Positions 1 to 11,754 of a stretch of 64,000 bases of DNA are shown piece after piece; position 1 is the stretch's first letter; each line of letters starts with the position of its first letter. Origin of the DNA: Lamellibrachia columna. Its lineage: Eukaryota > Annelida > Polychaeta > Sabellida > Siboglinidae. Under the pieces are notes generated by a model. That model searched no databases. It saw only the letters and a program-made list of their open reading frames with translations, and was not told the origin of the DNA. The translations under genes and the position numbers were made by a program. Location of the stretch: the NCBI GenBank assembly GCA_963662155.1, contig OY759264.1, positions 15,879,142 to 15,943,141 of the forward strand, given 5' to 3'.

Positions 1-54
1 GCGTGTTTACTTGCGCGTGTGTGTATACGTGCGTGCGTGCGTGCGCGCGTACGT

Positions 55-84
55 GCCGTGTGTGTGTGTGTGTGTGTGTGTGTA
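55..84. repeat. TG microsatellite
   Basis: A run of TG dinucleotides follows a CGTG/CGCG-rich stretch that fills the left edge of the window. It lies in the intron upstream of the first visible CLCA exon. Confidence 0.9.
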
Positions 85-183
85 ATGTTAGTAATGATAA
101 ATCACGTCTGTGTTAGTTATGACGAATCATGTTATTCCGTACACATATTAACATCGTGTCATGCGATCCGTTTATATTTTCAG

Positions 184-309
184 CACCGTCTACGTTGAAG
201 TTGATCGTGCGCGTCAAAGTTATGAAAGGTTACGATGCAATAACCGGCGCGAAGGTGAACGTTCAGGTTGGGTCGACACAATGGAAATTGATGAAAGACG
301 ACGGATTAG
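184..309 (+). CDS. CLCA: CLCA-like protein, internal exon (beta-sandwich region)
   Basis: First of four visible exons of a calcium-activated chloride channel regulator (CLCA) family gene; earlier exons, including the VWA and metalloprotease parts, lie left of the window. It starts after a TTTTCAG acceptor and ends at AG/GTAGAT, in phase 1 at both ends. It encodes LIVRVKVMKGYDAITGAKV, then a segment ending KDDGLG. The next exon starts in the same phase and completes the glycine codon, giving DDGLG-VDAAPDDGIY, which matches the CLCA pattern in which a conserved DDGIYS precedes the FN3-like domain. CLCA proteins are secreted or membrane-anchored, self-cleaving and modulate chloride currents and mucus. 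The family call rests on recognition of the joined exons, not on a search. Confidence 0.8.
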
Positions 310-861
310 GTAGATGCAGTGTCTCGTATTTTTTAATTAGCTATGAAATCAAGCAATTCGAAAAGATGACTAATTTTTGGAACAAACAAGATCTACATTC
401 CTCCCTTTTGCGTTTATGTAGCATACTGTTACTTTATGCTAATTCTGGCTAACAAAATCAAATCGCTGTGTTCGAAGTGCAACACTCAAAACGTTGCAGC
501 ATGAGCATGTCGCCGAACGTCTTGGACCTCGATGCAGGGTAAAAATTCGGTTACACGATCGACTTTTGTCCGATTTGTCGGCCGATCAGCGATCGTCGCA
601 ATATACGACATTGCAACCGTGGTGGCGAAGCTCATGTCGGTATTTGCGCGAATCAACATGTCGCACTCGCAGTGTGCAGATACGCCGCTCGTCTAAACGC
701 ACACACAATTTAGCTGCGCATTTTCATGCGACACGGTATCGCTTGGCCAATTGGGCAACAAATCACTAGTATAAACCTGCCGTAAGTCAACTAGGACTGT
801 TTAGTGACCGCCGCCGCTTAACAAAATAATGATAGTTACGCACATGTTCTGACACATCCAG
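310..861 (+). other. CLCA intron, no gene seen
   Basis: Intron between two phase-1 CLCA exons. I see no conserved coding signal. The 91-residue open frame inside it is arginine-rich, low in complexity and matches nothing I know. Confidence 0.75.
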
Positions 862-1026
862 GCGTGGACGCCGCACCAGACGACGGTATCTACTCAGCAG
901 CACTCCTCAGATTTCCCGCCAACGGCAGGTACCCGGTGAAAGTTCGTGTGGCAGCCGAAGTGGGCAAAACCAAACTGATGGTTGGCGGAGGAAGCCATGC
1001 ATTCCGACTGCGTCCGGTAGACGGAG
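862..1026 (+). CDS. CLCA: CLCA-like protein, internal exon with DDGIYS motif
   Basis: Starts after a CATCCAG acceptor and ends at GGAG/GTATAG, phase 1 at both ends (165 bases). It encodes the family signature DDGIYSAALLRFPANGRY followed by PVKVRVAAEV, then a glycine-rich loop and HAFRLRPVDG. This is the part of CLCA proteins just before the FN3-like domain, where the DGIYS...GRY...V.V pattern is strongly conserved. No frame disruption is visible. Confidence 0.85.
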
Positions 1027-1680
1027 GTATAGGGTTTGAATTTTGAATTGTGTGTGTCCCTTGGCCTCTGTCTCTCTTTTCTGTCTGTCTATTTCTATAG
1101 ATCCCCCATATCTTTCTCCCGCTATCTCGCTCTCCTGCTCCCTCACCCGCTCTCCCGCTCCCCTGCTCCCTCACCCGCTCCCCCGCTCCCCTGCTCCCTC
1201 ACCCGCTCTTTCGATCTCCTGCTCCCTCACCCGCTCTCTCGATCTCCTGCTCCCTCTCCCGCTCTCTCGATCTCCTGCTCCCTCTCCCGCTGTCCCGCTG
1301 TCCCCCCTCCCCCTCTCAAATCTCTCCCTCCCTCTCTCGCCCTCCCGTCCCCCTTTCCCCCTCCCTCATTCCACCACTTCCCCTCCCCCTCCATCCTCCC
1401 TCCCCCCTCTCTCTAGTGCCGCAGTACGTGAACGTTTTCTATTAAAATAAATCATCGCGCTTTCTTGCCAACATTGTAAGTAAAACGCACATAGGTAATG
1501 CAATTCAGCATTTTAACATATTTTAACTTACTAAATAGTGCTTTCCGTTGACGCACAATTCTCGACTACATTAGTACACATATCATGTTTAGCTACATTC
1601 AAAACGTGACAACAGATGGTTGTTTACGCTTCATAAAAAAAAATTGGCGTTGGAACTGATGACATCTGGCACTTGCATAG
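1027..1680 (+). other. CLCA intron with CT-rich tract
   Basis: Intron. Positions about 1120-1425 are an almost pure pyrimidine minisatellite built on CTCCTGCTCCCTCACCCGCT-like units and degrading into CCCTCTC runs. The serine/proline-rich open frames here are products of this low complexity. Confidence 0.8.
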
Positions 1681-1899
1681 GCCTCGGTCCAACTTTCAAG
1701 ACAGTGGAGCCGTTTCAACGCAGGGCAGACGCCGGACTGGTCAGTGTGGCTAACCTTTCGCCGGACACAGACTTCAAGGCGATCTATCCGTTTCCAGCAG
1801 CGAGGGTCAAAAATCTCCAAATCACCAAAATATCGTTCGTCGAAAACTCCGTGGCACTGCAGTGGACAGCCGTGGGTGACTACGAGGAACAGGAAACAG
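1681..1899 (+). CDS. CLCA: CLCA-like protein, exon leading into the FN3-like domain
   Basis: Starts after a TTGCATAG acceptor and ends AAACAG/GTAGGG, phase 1 at both ends (219 bases). The translation has GPTFKTVEPFQRRADAG, then FPAARVKNLQITKISFVEN, then VALQWTAVGDYEEQET. The last part (P-R-V-x-D/N-L ... L-W-T-A-x-G-D) is the start of the CLCA fibronectin-like domain. The donor site of this exon is the founder of the 18-bp minisatellite that follows: the last exon bases plus the first intron bases are repeated over the next 2.2 kb. Confidence 0.85.
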
Positions 1900-4135
1900 G
1901 TAGGGTGTAGGGAACAGGTAGGGTGTGGGGAACAGATAGGGAGATAGGGTGTAGAGAACAGGTAGGGTGTGGAGAACAGGTAGGGTGTAGGGAACAGGTA
2001 GGGTGTGGGGAACAGGTAGTAGGGAACATGTAGGGTGTAGGGAACAGGTAGGGTGTAGGGAATATGTAGGGTGTAGGGAACAGGTAGGGTGTAGGGAACA
2101 GATAGGGTGTGGGGAACAGGTAGGATGCAGGGAACATGTATGGTGTAGGGAACGTGTAGGGTGTAGGGAACATATAGGGTGTAGGGAACAAGTATGGTTT
2201 AGGAAACAGGTAGGGTGTAGGGAACAGATAGGGTGTAGGGTACAGGTAGGATGTAGGGAATATATAGGGAGACAGGGTGTAGATAACAGGTAGGGTGTGG
2301 GGAACAGGTAGGGTGTAGAGAACAGTTAGGGTGTGCGGAACAGGTAGGGTGTAGGGAAAATGTACGGTGTAGGAAACATGTAGGGTGTAGGGAACAGATA
2401 GGGTGTAGGGAACAGGTATGGATTAGGAAACAGGTAGGGTGTAGGGAACAGATAGGGTGTAGGGAACAGGTAGGATGTAGGGAACATATAGGGAGACAGG
2501 GTGTAGAGAACAGATAGAGTGTGCGGAACAGGTAGGGTGTAGGGAACATGTACGGTGTAGGAAACATGTAGGATGTAGGGAACAGATAGGGTGTAGGGAA
2601 CAGGTATGGTTTAGGAAACAGGTAGGGTGTAGGGAACAGATAGGGTGTAGGGAACATATAGGGTGTAGGGAACAGGTATAGTTTAAGAAACTGGTAGGGT
2701 GTAGGGAACAGGTAGGATGTAGGGAACAGATAGGGTGTAGGGAACAGGTAGGGTGTAGGGAACAGATATGGTGTAGGGAACAGGTAGGATGTAGGGAACA
2801 GATAGGGTGTAGGGAACAGGTAGGGTGTAGGGAACATATATGGTGTAGGGAACAGGTAGGGTGTAGGGAACAGGTAGGATGTATGGAACAGATAGGGAGA
2901 CAGGGTGTAGATAACAGGTAGGGTGTGGGGAACAGGTAGGGTGTAGGGAACATGTGGGGTGTAGGAAACATACAGGATGTGGGGAACAGGTAGGGTGTAG
3001 GGAACATGTACGGTGTAGGGAACATGTAGGGTGTAGGGAACAGATAGGGTGTAGGGAACAGGTATGGTTTAGGAAACAGGTAGGGTGTAGGGAACAGATA
3101 GGGTGTAGGGAACAGATAGAATGTAGGGAACATATAGGGTGTAGGGAAAAGGTATAGTTTAGGAAACTGGTAGGGTGTAGGGAACAGGTAGGATGTAGGG
3201 AACAGATAGGATGTAGGGAACAGGTAGGGTGTAGGGAACATATATGGTGTATGGAACAGGTAGGGTGTATGCAACAGGTAGGCATATGAAACAGGTAGGG
3301 TATATGGAACAGGTAGGGTGTAGGGAACAGGTAGGGTGTGGGAAACAGGTAGGGTGTAGGGAACAGTAGGGTGTAGGGAACAGGTAGGGTGTAGGGAACA
3401 GGTAGGGTGTAGGAAACAGGTAGGGTGTAGGGAACAGGTAGGGTGTTGGGAACAGGTAGGATGTAGGGAACAGATAGGGTGTAGGAAACAGGTATGGTTT
3501 AGGAAACAGGTAGGGTGTAGGGAACAAGTAGGGTGTAGGGAACAGGTAGGGTGTAGGGAACAGGTAGGGTGTAGGGAACAGGTAGGGTGTAGGGAACAGG
3601 TAGGGTGTAGGAAACAGGTAGGGTGTAGGGAACAGGTAGGGTGTAGGGAACAAGTAGGATGTAGGGAACAGGTAGGGTGTAGGAAACAGGTAGGGTGTAT
3701 GGAACAGGTAGGGTGTAGGGAAGAGGTAGGGTGTAGGGAACAGGTAGGGTGTAGGGAACAGGTAGGGTGTAGGGAACAGGTAGAGTGTAAGAAATAGGGT
3801 AGGATTTAGGGGACGGGTAAGGTGTGGCGAACAAGTAGGGTTTAGGGAACATGTAGGGTGTTGGGAACAGGTAGGGTGTAGGGAACAGGTAGGGTGTAGG
3901 GAACAGGTAGGGTGTAGGAAACAGGTAGGGTGTAGGGAACAGGTAGGGTGTAGGGAACAGGTAGGGTGTAGGAAACAGGTAGGGTGTAGGGAACAGGTAG
4001 GGTGTAGGAAACAGGTAGGGTGTAGGGAACAGGTAGGGTGTAGGGAACAGGTAGGGTGTAGGAAACAGGTAGGGTGTAGGGAACAGGTAGGGTATAAGGA
4101 ACATGTAGGGTGTAGGGAACAGGTAGGATGTAGGG
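1893..4135 (+). repeat. 18-bp minisatellite made of splice-donor copies
   Basis: About 120 tandem copies of an 18-bp unit, consensus AACAGGTAGGGTGTAGGG, with variants (AACAT, AACAGATA, GGATGTAG). It begins exactly at the CLCA exon-intron boundary, so nearly every unit carries a good 5' splice-site match (CAG/GTAGGG). GGG triplets are spaced 4 and 8 bases apart, which fits a G-quadruplex pattern on the plus strand. The period is divisible by 3, so long spurious frames (FPTPYL and RCREQV repeats) run through it. Confidence 0.97.
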
Positions 4136-4762
4136 AGACGGCGATTAGAGCGCCAGATTGTCAATCGAGAAGACCGGGGCTGAGGTACTATTATAATTGT
4201 ATCTTGACCAGCATTAGAACATTAGAACAATGATACATGATCAACAATTGACTGTACGTCGTATCCAAATGTAGTCGGCCTCGTTGAATAATTTGTAGTG
4301 GTGACAGCAAATGTAAATGTTCACATGTGACCGTGCGTAAGCATTTATCTTATGCACACTGCAAGTGATAACATGACATAATCAGCAGCATTAGTTGAAG
4401 TAATTCGTTAAATAATAAACTGCAGTATGCAGTATGTGATGGCACTAATATTTAGTTTGCTGTTTTTGCTAATGCTGCTGGCGTTCTGAAACGTTGCCTG
4501 CGTATGCGACGCTGGTGTTCATGCCAGGGGAAGTAAAGCTAATAGTAGTCATATAATATTTATAACTTTAATATTTTAACAGAATATTACGTTTACCTAA
4601 ACACACGTCTCAGGTAGTCGAGGTGGTGGTTGGGCAGTTAACGGTCCATCAACGTGTTCCCGCGGGGAATGGACCGTCGTCATCAGCAACTATGCTGACC
4701 AGCTCCATATTATATAACGTGTATTTTTTATTCACTGACGCCATCTACATTCTCTTTGACAG
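4136..4762 (+). other. Rest of CLCA intron 3
   Basis: Unique A+T-rich sequence between the minisatellite and the last exon. About 4136-4190 vaguely resembles the tRNA-like head of the SINE family seen elsewhere (GATTAGAGCGCC, then CAATCGAGAAGACCG), but it is too short to be sure. The intron ends with TTCTCTTTGACAG. Confidence 0.6.
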
Positions 4763-5367
4763 CGTCTTCGTATGACTTCCGGTTCAGCACTAGCATCCGG
4801 GAGTTACGCAATTCATTCATGAACGCGTCAACAGTCAACGACACCGACATAATTGCAGGAGACATGAATTCACCGGCGACACCGTCCGAAGGAGAGACAC
4901 TGGTGATACGGTTCCCGACAGGGTACGAGAACAAGACCCTTTTTTTCGGCGTACAGGTAAATCACAGCATGGGGAGAATCAGCGAGGTGTCCAATATCGT
5001 ATCGGCGGCTGTCGTGTTTGTACCGCCTGTAGTCATTGGAACATCAACGGAGGTGCCCGAAACGACTACCACGGAATCAACTGCAGTATCACCAGTATCA
5101 CCAGTAACAACGGCCTCAACAGGCGCACCCCCTACAACGGTGCTACATACTACAACCAGTGAATCAACCGGTACACCGTCAGGCAGTACAACGACGCTGA
5201 AGCCAGGCACGGGATTCTTCGGTCTATCTGCACGTACGCTGTTGGCGGTGGAGATATCAGTCGGCGCGTTGGTTGTTCTTGTTATTGTTCTTGTCGTCGT
5301 CTGCTGTGTCGTCAGACGCAGGACATCTTCTCGGGCGCAGCGGTCAGCGCCCAGTGACGCCTACTAG
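4763..5367 (+). CDS. CLCA: CLCA-like protein, last exon: FN3 end, mucin-like stalk, membrane anchor
   Basis: Phase-1 start after a TTTGACAG acceptor and stop TAG at 5365-5367. Joined to the previous exon it reads ...EEQETASSYDFRFSTS, the CLCA FN3 motif (S-Y-E/D-I/F-R-x-S-T-S), followed by LRNSFMNAS, FGVQVNH and SEVSNIV, all typical of the family. After VFVPP comes a Ser/Thr/Pro-rich stretch of about 60 residues, probably O-glycosylated. A hydrophobic segment (LLAVEISVGALVVLVIVLVV) and a short basic tail (CCVVRRRTSSRAQR) follow. The product is therefore predicted to be a type I membrane protein, as in CLCA2-like members, rather than purely secreted. Confidence 0.88.
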
Positions 5368-6432
5368 ATGCCCAACGCAAGGAGGTCAGCGAACCATGAC
5401 TACGACAACCTGCAATGGTAGCACACAGAACGCTAGGACGGCACACCGGGATTACGAGGCCGTTCACAATAGTGTCGACAAATTCGTACAAAGCGAGGAC
5501 GGGAGGTCAACACCAAATAGAACCACTGTTGCGTCATGCAGCGCTGCGCGGCGAACTGTTACGGAACTACTACTGTTTCAAATCGCGTAACTGGTCTTGG
5601 TGTCGTGTGTGTGTGCGGTGCGGTGTGCGTGTGCGTGTGGTGTGTGTGGTATGGTGTGTGTGGTGTGTATGTGCACTATGTCATAATATTGTTACATCGT
5701 TATGTTTTTCAATGTGAAAATTCATCAACATTCTAGCGTACTAATTCGTGGAGGGGGGGACTGAGAATGGGTACACTTTGAACGAACAGGTAAATGTCGA
5801 CAAATGGGAATGTCACCTAACACAGGTCGACTTGTTTGTGTCTTCCGTGCGTCATTTCGGGCAGGATAAGAGGTCTGTGTCTGGTTCGAGGCACCGAAAT
5901 GTTTGTAACATTTTATAACCACATAACCCCAAATTTAGGCTAAATCCATACCAAATTGTTTCCTTTTAATGTAGAAATGAAATGCAAATCTGATACTGGT
6001 ATGGACATGTGCTCAAAATACACATCATAACACCTGCTACGCCGACGAATGAACAACAAATTCATGCACGTTTGATATATTATTGTATTTTATCATTACG
6101 TTCTTTTAAATAGATCTATGGTTTACACAATTTTACTTATTCAATTATAGCATTTGTACTAACGTTTAATATAACATACTTATCACTGATACATATCCTT
6201 CTTATCTAATAATGTTTAATGTGTAAGCACTGTATTTGTATACATATATGTATTTGTATACATATATGTATTTGTATACATATATGCCATTGATTGTATT
6301 GGTTATTTTTTTTATCAATCGTGTATTTTATACGATACCTAGTACTAGGCTGTCATATATTCTAGTTAAACTGCCGTACTTAGCCATTCTATATAAAATA
6401 CTATATTGAAAGCAATATGCTTAAACCTGCGT
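5368..6432. other. CLCA 3' flank, no gene seen
   Basis: Presumed 3' untranslated region, then non-coding A+T-rich DNA. Holds a short GT-rich stretch (about 5605-5665) and three copies of an 18-bp unit (TTTGTATACATATATGTA) at 6235-6288. I could not fix a poly(A) site. Confidence 0.6.
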
Positions 6433-6886
6433 CCTCAACTGATTTAGCCTATCCAAATCCGGTTCGTTGATGTCCAAATATGTAGTGTGTGAATAGTTTA
6501 AGTAACAACCGCAGTCGATTTAATATAAAATGCGTATTATTGTTCAAATTATCGAAATAATTGACTTCAATCGTTAGATATGGTAAAGCTCAGATTAGTG
6601 AATATCCAAAATGGTAAGCACTGTGCGGGTCAAGGCCGATCATGGGCGTGACTTCCATCCTCTAACCAACAAAGTTACGAAATTTGACCAAGAGTGAAGT
6701 TTTCAGCGTTTCCACTTTCGCTTCATTTAATGTTTCACCAAACATTAAGTAATTTGATAGTTTGTCTGATGATTTCACAAAAAAACTACATACAAAAGTT
6801 GCATAAACGCAGTGGATACTAAGTAGGTTTGATTTTTTTCGCAAAATTAACTGAAGTGAAACTAACAACAAAATTGACCTTTAAGA
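6433..6886. repeat. Dispersed repeat R1, copy 1
   Basis: About 450 bases that recur, diverged, at 36641-37115. Both begin CCTCAACTGATTTAGCCTAT and share GGTTCGTTG, TCGTTAGAT, GGGTCAAGGCCGATCATGG, AGTTTTCAGCGTTTCCA and GTTTGTCTGATGATTTCAC, ending near CCTTTAAG. No open frame is conserved. Element class unknown. Confidence 0.85.
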
Positions 6887-6891
6887 AAACA

Positions 6892-6963
6892 TTACTTGGT
6901 AACTCACTCATTCCCTATGTCGTCAGGTAACTTGGTAACTCACTCATTCCCTATGTCGTCAGG
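6892..6963. repeat. Short tandem duplication
   Basis: Two nearly perfect copies of a unit of a little over 30 bases starting ACTTGGTAACTCACTCATTC and ending TATGTCGTCAGG. Confidence 0.9.
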
Positions 6964-8100
6964 CGCACTAGGCACAGAGCAATAGACGCCATCCATTTCT
7001 TTCTCAGCCAGTTTTCTTGATCATGTGTCTTTATTTTCTGGGTTTGTGCCTTTATGATTTTCTGGGATTGTGTCTCAATGGTCTTCTGATTTGATGCTTA
7101 TATGATCTCCTGGTTGTATGGTTGGAAGGTTTCTTTTGGGCGTCCTCGTGTCCTTGTTTAGATGGTTTTCAATACTACGCCTGCTTTGGTGTTCTTGCTG
7201 GCGGCATTCTAAGGACTTGACAAATTAAGTCAACACGAGAAAACATTACATTTGTGATATTGTTGTTGTATTATTAACGTATGGTGCATAATGTTAAGTG
7301 ACAGATGGGCCTAACAGTAAATGGGTTGAATTGAATTTTTTTAGTAATATAAAATACTAAATAAAACAACTAGTTGATTCTTATTTGGAATTATAGATAC
7401 AGGATTTACTAGCTGTGTACATGAGTTACTTCCATGAGTCTTTGCTTAGAACCTTGAGTCGCCATCTGAAGTCGAATAAAACGTGTTTTTTTTATTTAAT
7501 ATCGTATGCTATATACTTGTTAACAGCATGGCACAGGGTGGAACCTATATATCGAACTTGTCAAGAGAAGATGGCCGTATTCAATTCGCAACGAAGAAAT
7601 CTGACGGCGCTAATGGCCCGGCTCAGAGTGAGTTTCGGACTCAGTCTTCTCCAGTGGAGCGCCGTCGGGAGAAAAGCAGCACGCTCCCTGTTGCCCCCAC
7701 CCCACCTTTGCCAGTTATATTTTTTACCCCTTTTGTATGACTTAACACATGTCATCACTCTCAATTATTGTGTTATAGTTAATTTATATGCGACGAGCCC
7801 CAATTAATATGTTACACGTCTTAAATAGCTCGGGTGACGTTACGTACCCAACTCGTTTGCATTCGCGACAACACGAAGTGAAATTGAACAAAGCTATGCA
7901 TCATTGGAGTATTATGAACACTTTCTAGGGGACCAATCCTCCGGACGGCACGATGGCAAGCACTTCTAGCATTTTAACAGCCAGCTCATAAAACGTTCTA
8001 ATCACGCATCATCCGCTCTGTTAATGAGTACTTTGAAATTTCCAACCTATACCGTCCCACTAAGCCGACGCCGTCTCCCTTAGCTATGCGACGTTACTTG
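6964..8100. other. No gene seen
   Basis: A+T-rich sequence without a convincing coding frame. The 130-residue frame around 7415-7807 has no recognisable composition or motif, and a second frame overlaps it, so I treat both as chance. Confidence 0.55.
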
Positions 8101-8327
8101 AGAAAATATTCCACCACAACCTTCATAAGCATTCAAGGATCGAGCCCGTCAATGGTTTATAAGAACAAGTGCATCTCCTGTCAGAAACCAGACACATTTC
8201 TCAAAGGACAGAAGACAAGAGAGGCTCTCGTACAATGACGAGAGTTACGAGCAGATGCTAGAATCAGGAGTGGAGCCACGAAGAAAATGGATAGCCGAGT
8301 GCTTGCTATTGTCAGCAGAGACCACGT

Positions 8328-8395
8328 AGCTGCTGAGGGTCACTACCACAGGTCATGCTACTAGCTGCTGAGGGTCACTACCACAGGTCATGCTA
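8328..8395 (+). repeat. 34-bp tandem duplication inside the decayed gene
   Basis: Two copies of a 34-bp unit beginning TAGCTGCTGAGGGTCACTAC. Because 34 is not a multiple of 3, the duplication itself breaks the frame of the GHYHRSCYRSYTR segment. Confidence 0.9.
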
Positions 8396-8990
8396 CCGAT
8401 CATATACACGAGAGAAGAAAAGGCTGCCAGCCATGTTACAAACGAACAAGATGGGAACGAAGCTCAGTATGCGGCTGCCCAAAATCACTCATATAACGAA
8501 CTCTTTATCAGTTATGAGCTTTTTACCAAACCCCAAATGAGAGCGATGGCCGATGTTTCATCTAGATTGGTTGCGTCTATGAACTCTCTTGGCATTATCC
8601 AAGTGAAGGATTAAACCAAGAAGCACATCCGTCGAAAGCTAGAAAGTGAGTTTTGGGGAGCCCTGCACATCTTTCCCGATATCAAAGGAAATGTTCTTCT
8701 CTATCCTGACAACCTATCGATGTGCGAACTCCTGAAAGCAGAACGAACACGCTGAAATATCTCAGAGCTGAAGACGTTGTAGCCATGGCAGCCCTGCAGA
8801 TGAAAGCAGACATCGTCTGATCAAGATCTTGATAAGACGAGTTTGCAAGCCGTTGGACTCTTTTTGATGCAAGAGCATCATCCTTGGTACCTGTCAGGAG
8901 ATAGTACATGAAGAGGTTGACCGACTTTGGCATGATGACTTCACTCTGTCTTGTATCTGCAGTGACCAAGCTTGAGGGACATCATGGTTC

Positions 8991-9569
8991 TTGATGTCTG
9001 CTTTCATGGTCTATGCTATTACCTATGACAAGACGAAGCCCCCAAAGCATATCTTTCTACCATTTGCAATCAAGTCATTGACATGGAATGTCGAGCTGAT
9101 ACGTACACTCGACCGACTTGGTCACAGTGTATCCTACTCCCAGCTCGAAGAGATTGACACAACCCTCTGTCTGCAAAAACTGTCACTGTCAGAAGGCGAC
9201 GGTCCCCTTCCAGAAAACATCCATCCTGGAGTATTCACGACCTTGGTCTGGGACAACATTGGCCGACTTGAAGAGACCATCAGTGGTGAGGGGACATCCC
9301 ACAGAGTCAATGGAATTGTCCTCCAAACCAAGCTGGTCGACCCACATCCATCCAAAGTCCTGCCCTCAGTTGACAAAACAAAGAAGAGAAGTATTAACAC
9401 TCCACCACTGATGCTGTCTATGTACAACGTTGGACAACGAGAGGGGCCACCACAAGCCACAAGTGTAGAGGTTGACACACCAGCTGTGGTTCCGCCTGCC
9501 AAAGAGAAGAACGTCGTCTGGATCATGGCACGCATGTCAGAACACGACGATCAGTCAATCAGCAGCTGA
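8991..9569 (+). pseudogene. Longest open block of the decayed gene
   Basis: 192-codon open stretch covering the IFLPFAIKSLTWNVELIR to IWDNIGRLEETISGEGTSHR part of the family (the latter reads VWDNIG here), followed by a linker with KKRSINTPP and QREGPPQ. It continues after a break with ATVNEVLSQSLNIMRYLESI and KIVCVFDQALYAKTGDVTWK at 9666-9959. It is a surviving fragment, not a separate gene. Confidence 0.65.
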
Positions 9570-10844
9570 TTAACGTATGGTGCATAATGTCCTGGCTCGA
9601 GATGATGTCGCTGTCGTTCCCGACAATGTGGGGTACATACCCACCATCAATGCTCCCGCGACGAAATGGCTACTGTCAACGAGGTGCTTAGCCAGTCACT
9701 GAATATTATGCGATATTTGGAGTCAATCAAGATCGTGTGTGTCTTTGACCAGGCACTATACGCAAAGACTGGTGATGTCACATGGAAACATCCTGACAAG
9801 TTTAAGATGACCGTCATCATCAGGCTTGGAGTATTTCACACCATATGCACACTGCTTGCAATTGTTGGGAAGCGATTCCAGAATGCCGGATTGCGGGATC
9901 TGTGCATTGCGTCAGGTGTGATTGCAGATGGCAAACACAACCGGGCAGCCACAAGCTAGTATATGAGGCCCTCGCCTGGCACGGAAAGGTTTCTTCTCAT
10001 GATTGCAAGCCAATCATACCAGTCGAACACCCAGATGTCGATGTTGAATTTATGCAAGGTGGCTTTTCAGTTAAGCTCGGCGTCAGAAACACTTTTGGGA
10101 GAATCACTGTCGACCAGACGATTTAGGAAACAGTTAACAAAGACACCCAAACGCAGGGTGGAACAAAGTTTGAAGCCAGGAGCTGTGAGCAAGTACTACC
10201 TAACAGCCGAGTATAGGACCATATAATTCAGAGAGCTGAGAGACGTCATTGGTCTAGGCGGTTCCAAGCTGGCTCATCCAGATCTCCAAAGGTCCTGCAT
10301 CCGGAAAGACGAGGATGTCGATTCCCGGGTTGACCTTGTGGAGAACCACTGATTGAATCCAATGTGTCCTGGAGAGACTGAACTTGTCAGCCTATCCTCT
10401 GCTACTGTGGCCCCAGCAGATGTTGCCAAGGATCTTCAGGGAGCTCATGGAGAAGAAGAAGCGCTTAGAAGAAGCGCCACCAACAATGCAATTCCACGAC
10501 AAGATGACAAAGCAAAACGTTAAGACTCCAATGTAAACGCAAAGAAAGCCAGTGGAAGTGGAACAGCTAAAGAAGTGAGCCTGAAGGCAGAGAGAAATTT
10601 ATTTGACCACATGATCCTTGTTGCTCAGAGTAGACAGCTGCAGATGAGGGATGTCCTGGCTCACCCACTAGGTCCTCTACCCTGTGCACTCGCAAATGCT
10701 GTCGTGTCTTTGCGGAAGACGAACAAGGCTGCACTCGCTAGACAGTTGGAGAGAAATGTTTCTCCAGCAGAAGATATCCGTGACCCGTCAACCTGTATAG
10801 TTGATGGAATGATCAGAAGATAAAACGGCAACAACATACTCTTT

Positions 10845-10916
10845 CATGTCCCTGGTCCTACATGATAGTTCACAGAGTCACATGTCCCTGGTCCTACATG
10901 ATAGTTCACAGAGTCA
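10845..10916 (+). repeat. 36-bp tandem duplication
   Basis: Two perfect copies of a 36-bp unit starting CATGTCCCTGGTCCTACATG, lying in the decayed gene between its VDGM and KNAERCNRG segments. Confidence 0.92.
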
Positions 10917-11145
10917 CATGATTGACATGGTATTAGACGTTTACTGGGAGATGTCAATAAAAAATGCTGAGAGGTGCAACCGGGGATCAAGCACAGCTAT
11001 TCAGATCAGCAACATTGCAGGATGCCACAATATACATTAGTGGAGGAAGTTCCTGTTCAGCTCCTGCAACAAGTCCAGCCTGATAAAATTCATATTCGAA
11101 CAGTGGAAACTGCCGAAGTACGGGGAGAAGCTACAAGACAAGTTA

Positions 11146-11634
11146 TTGCATGTAACCTGTGATGAGGTTTGCTACAAGATGATCAAAGATGACTGGGTGG
11201 AAGTCACAGAACTGAGGTCCGCACAAGAAGAAACATATATTCGTGTGCTCCTACATGCACTGCACGCTGCAAAGGCCTGGTCAATGGCAGTCATAGTGAC
11301 AGCCGAAGACAAACATGTCATAGTGTTCTGCCTTGGTTTCAAAATAGACATCCCCTGCTCCATCCATCAGAAGTGTGGAACAAAAAACCGCACGCGGTTC
11401 ATCGACTTTAGAAAACTGGCAAATTCATTTGGAGACAGTATATGCGACGCCCTAATTAGATTACATGCCTTCACAGGCTGTGGCAATGTGAGTGCGCTCA
11501 CAGGCCGTGAAAACTGGGCTTCCACCATGCAGAGATTGCCTCCATATCCATGTTCTTCGTGCCAACTACCAAACATCAATCTGGAAGTGCTGCCTTCAGA
11601 CTCAGCCATTTGTGGCAGATCCGAAAGAGTGTGA
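11146..11634 (+). pseudogene. PIN/FEN-like region of the decayed gene
   Basis: Open block with HALHAAK...VIVTAEDKHVIVFCLGF, then RFIDFRKLANSFGDSICDAL and IRLHAFTGCGNVSALTGR. The strand-acid pattern resembles a PIN/FEN-type nuclease fold. In the copies I remember, the acidic positions read EADTR, EDTDV and GCDTVSA; here they read ETYIR, EDKHV and GCGNVSA. Predicted metal-binding acids are therefore lost, in keeping with pseudogene decay. The fold assignment is inference. Confidence 0.5.
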
Positions 11635-11754
11635 ATAGTCGAGAGACGATGACGGCCATCTGGTCATCGGGTGGATGTGCACTCCTCCAGCCCCAGATGC
11701 AGCTTATGAACCGTTGTCACGCAAGTGCCTGCGTTCCTGAAAACTGACAAGCTG

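Noticed and set aside
1880..4164. FPTPYL-repeat and GCREQV-repeat frames on both strands
   Set aside because: Products of the 18-bp minisatellite in a CLCA intron, open in several frames at once.
4728..5210. Minus-strand valine-rich frames over the last CLCA exon
   Set aside because: Antisense of the threonine-rich stalk.
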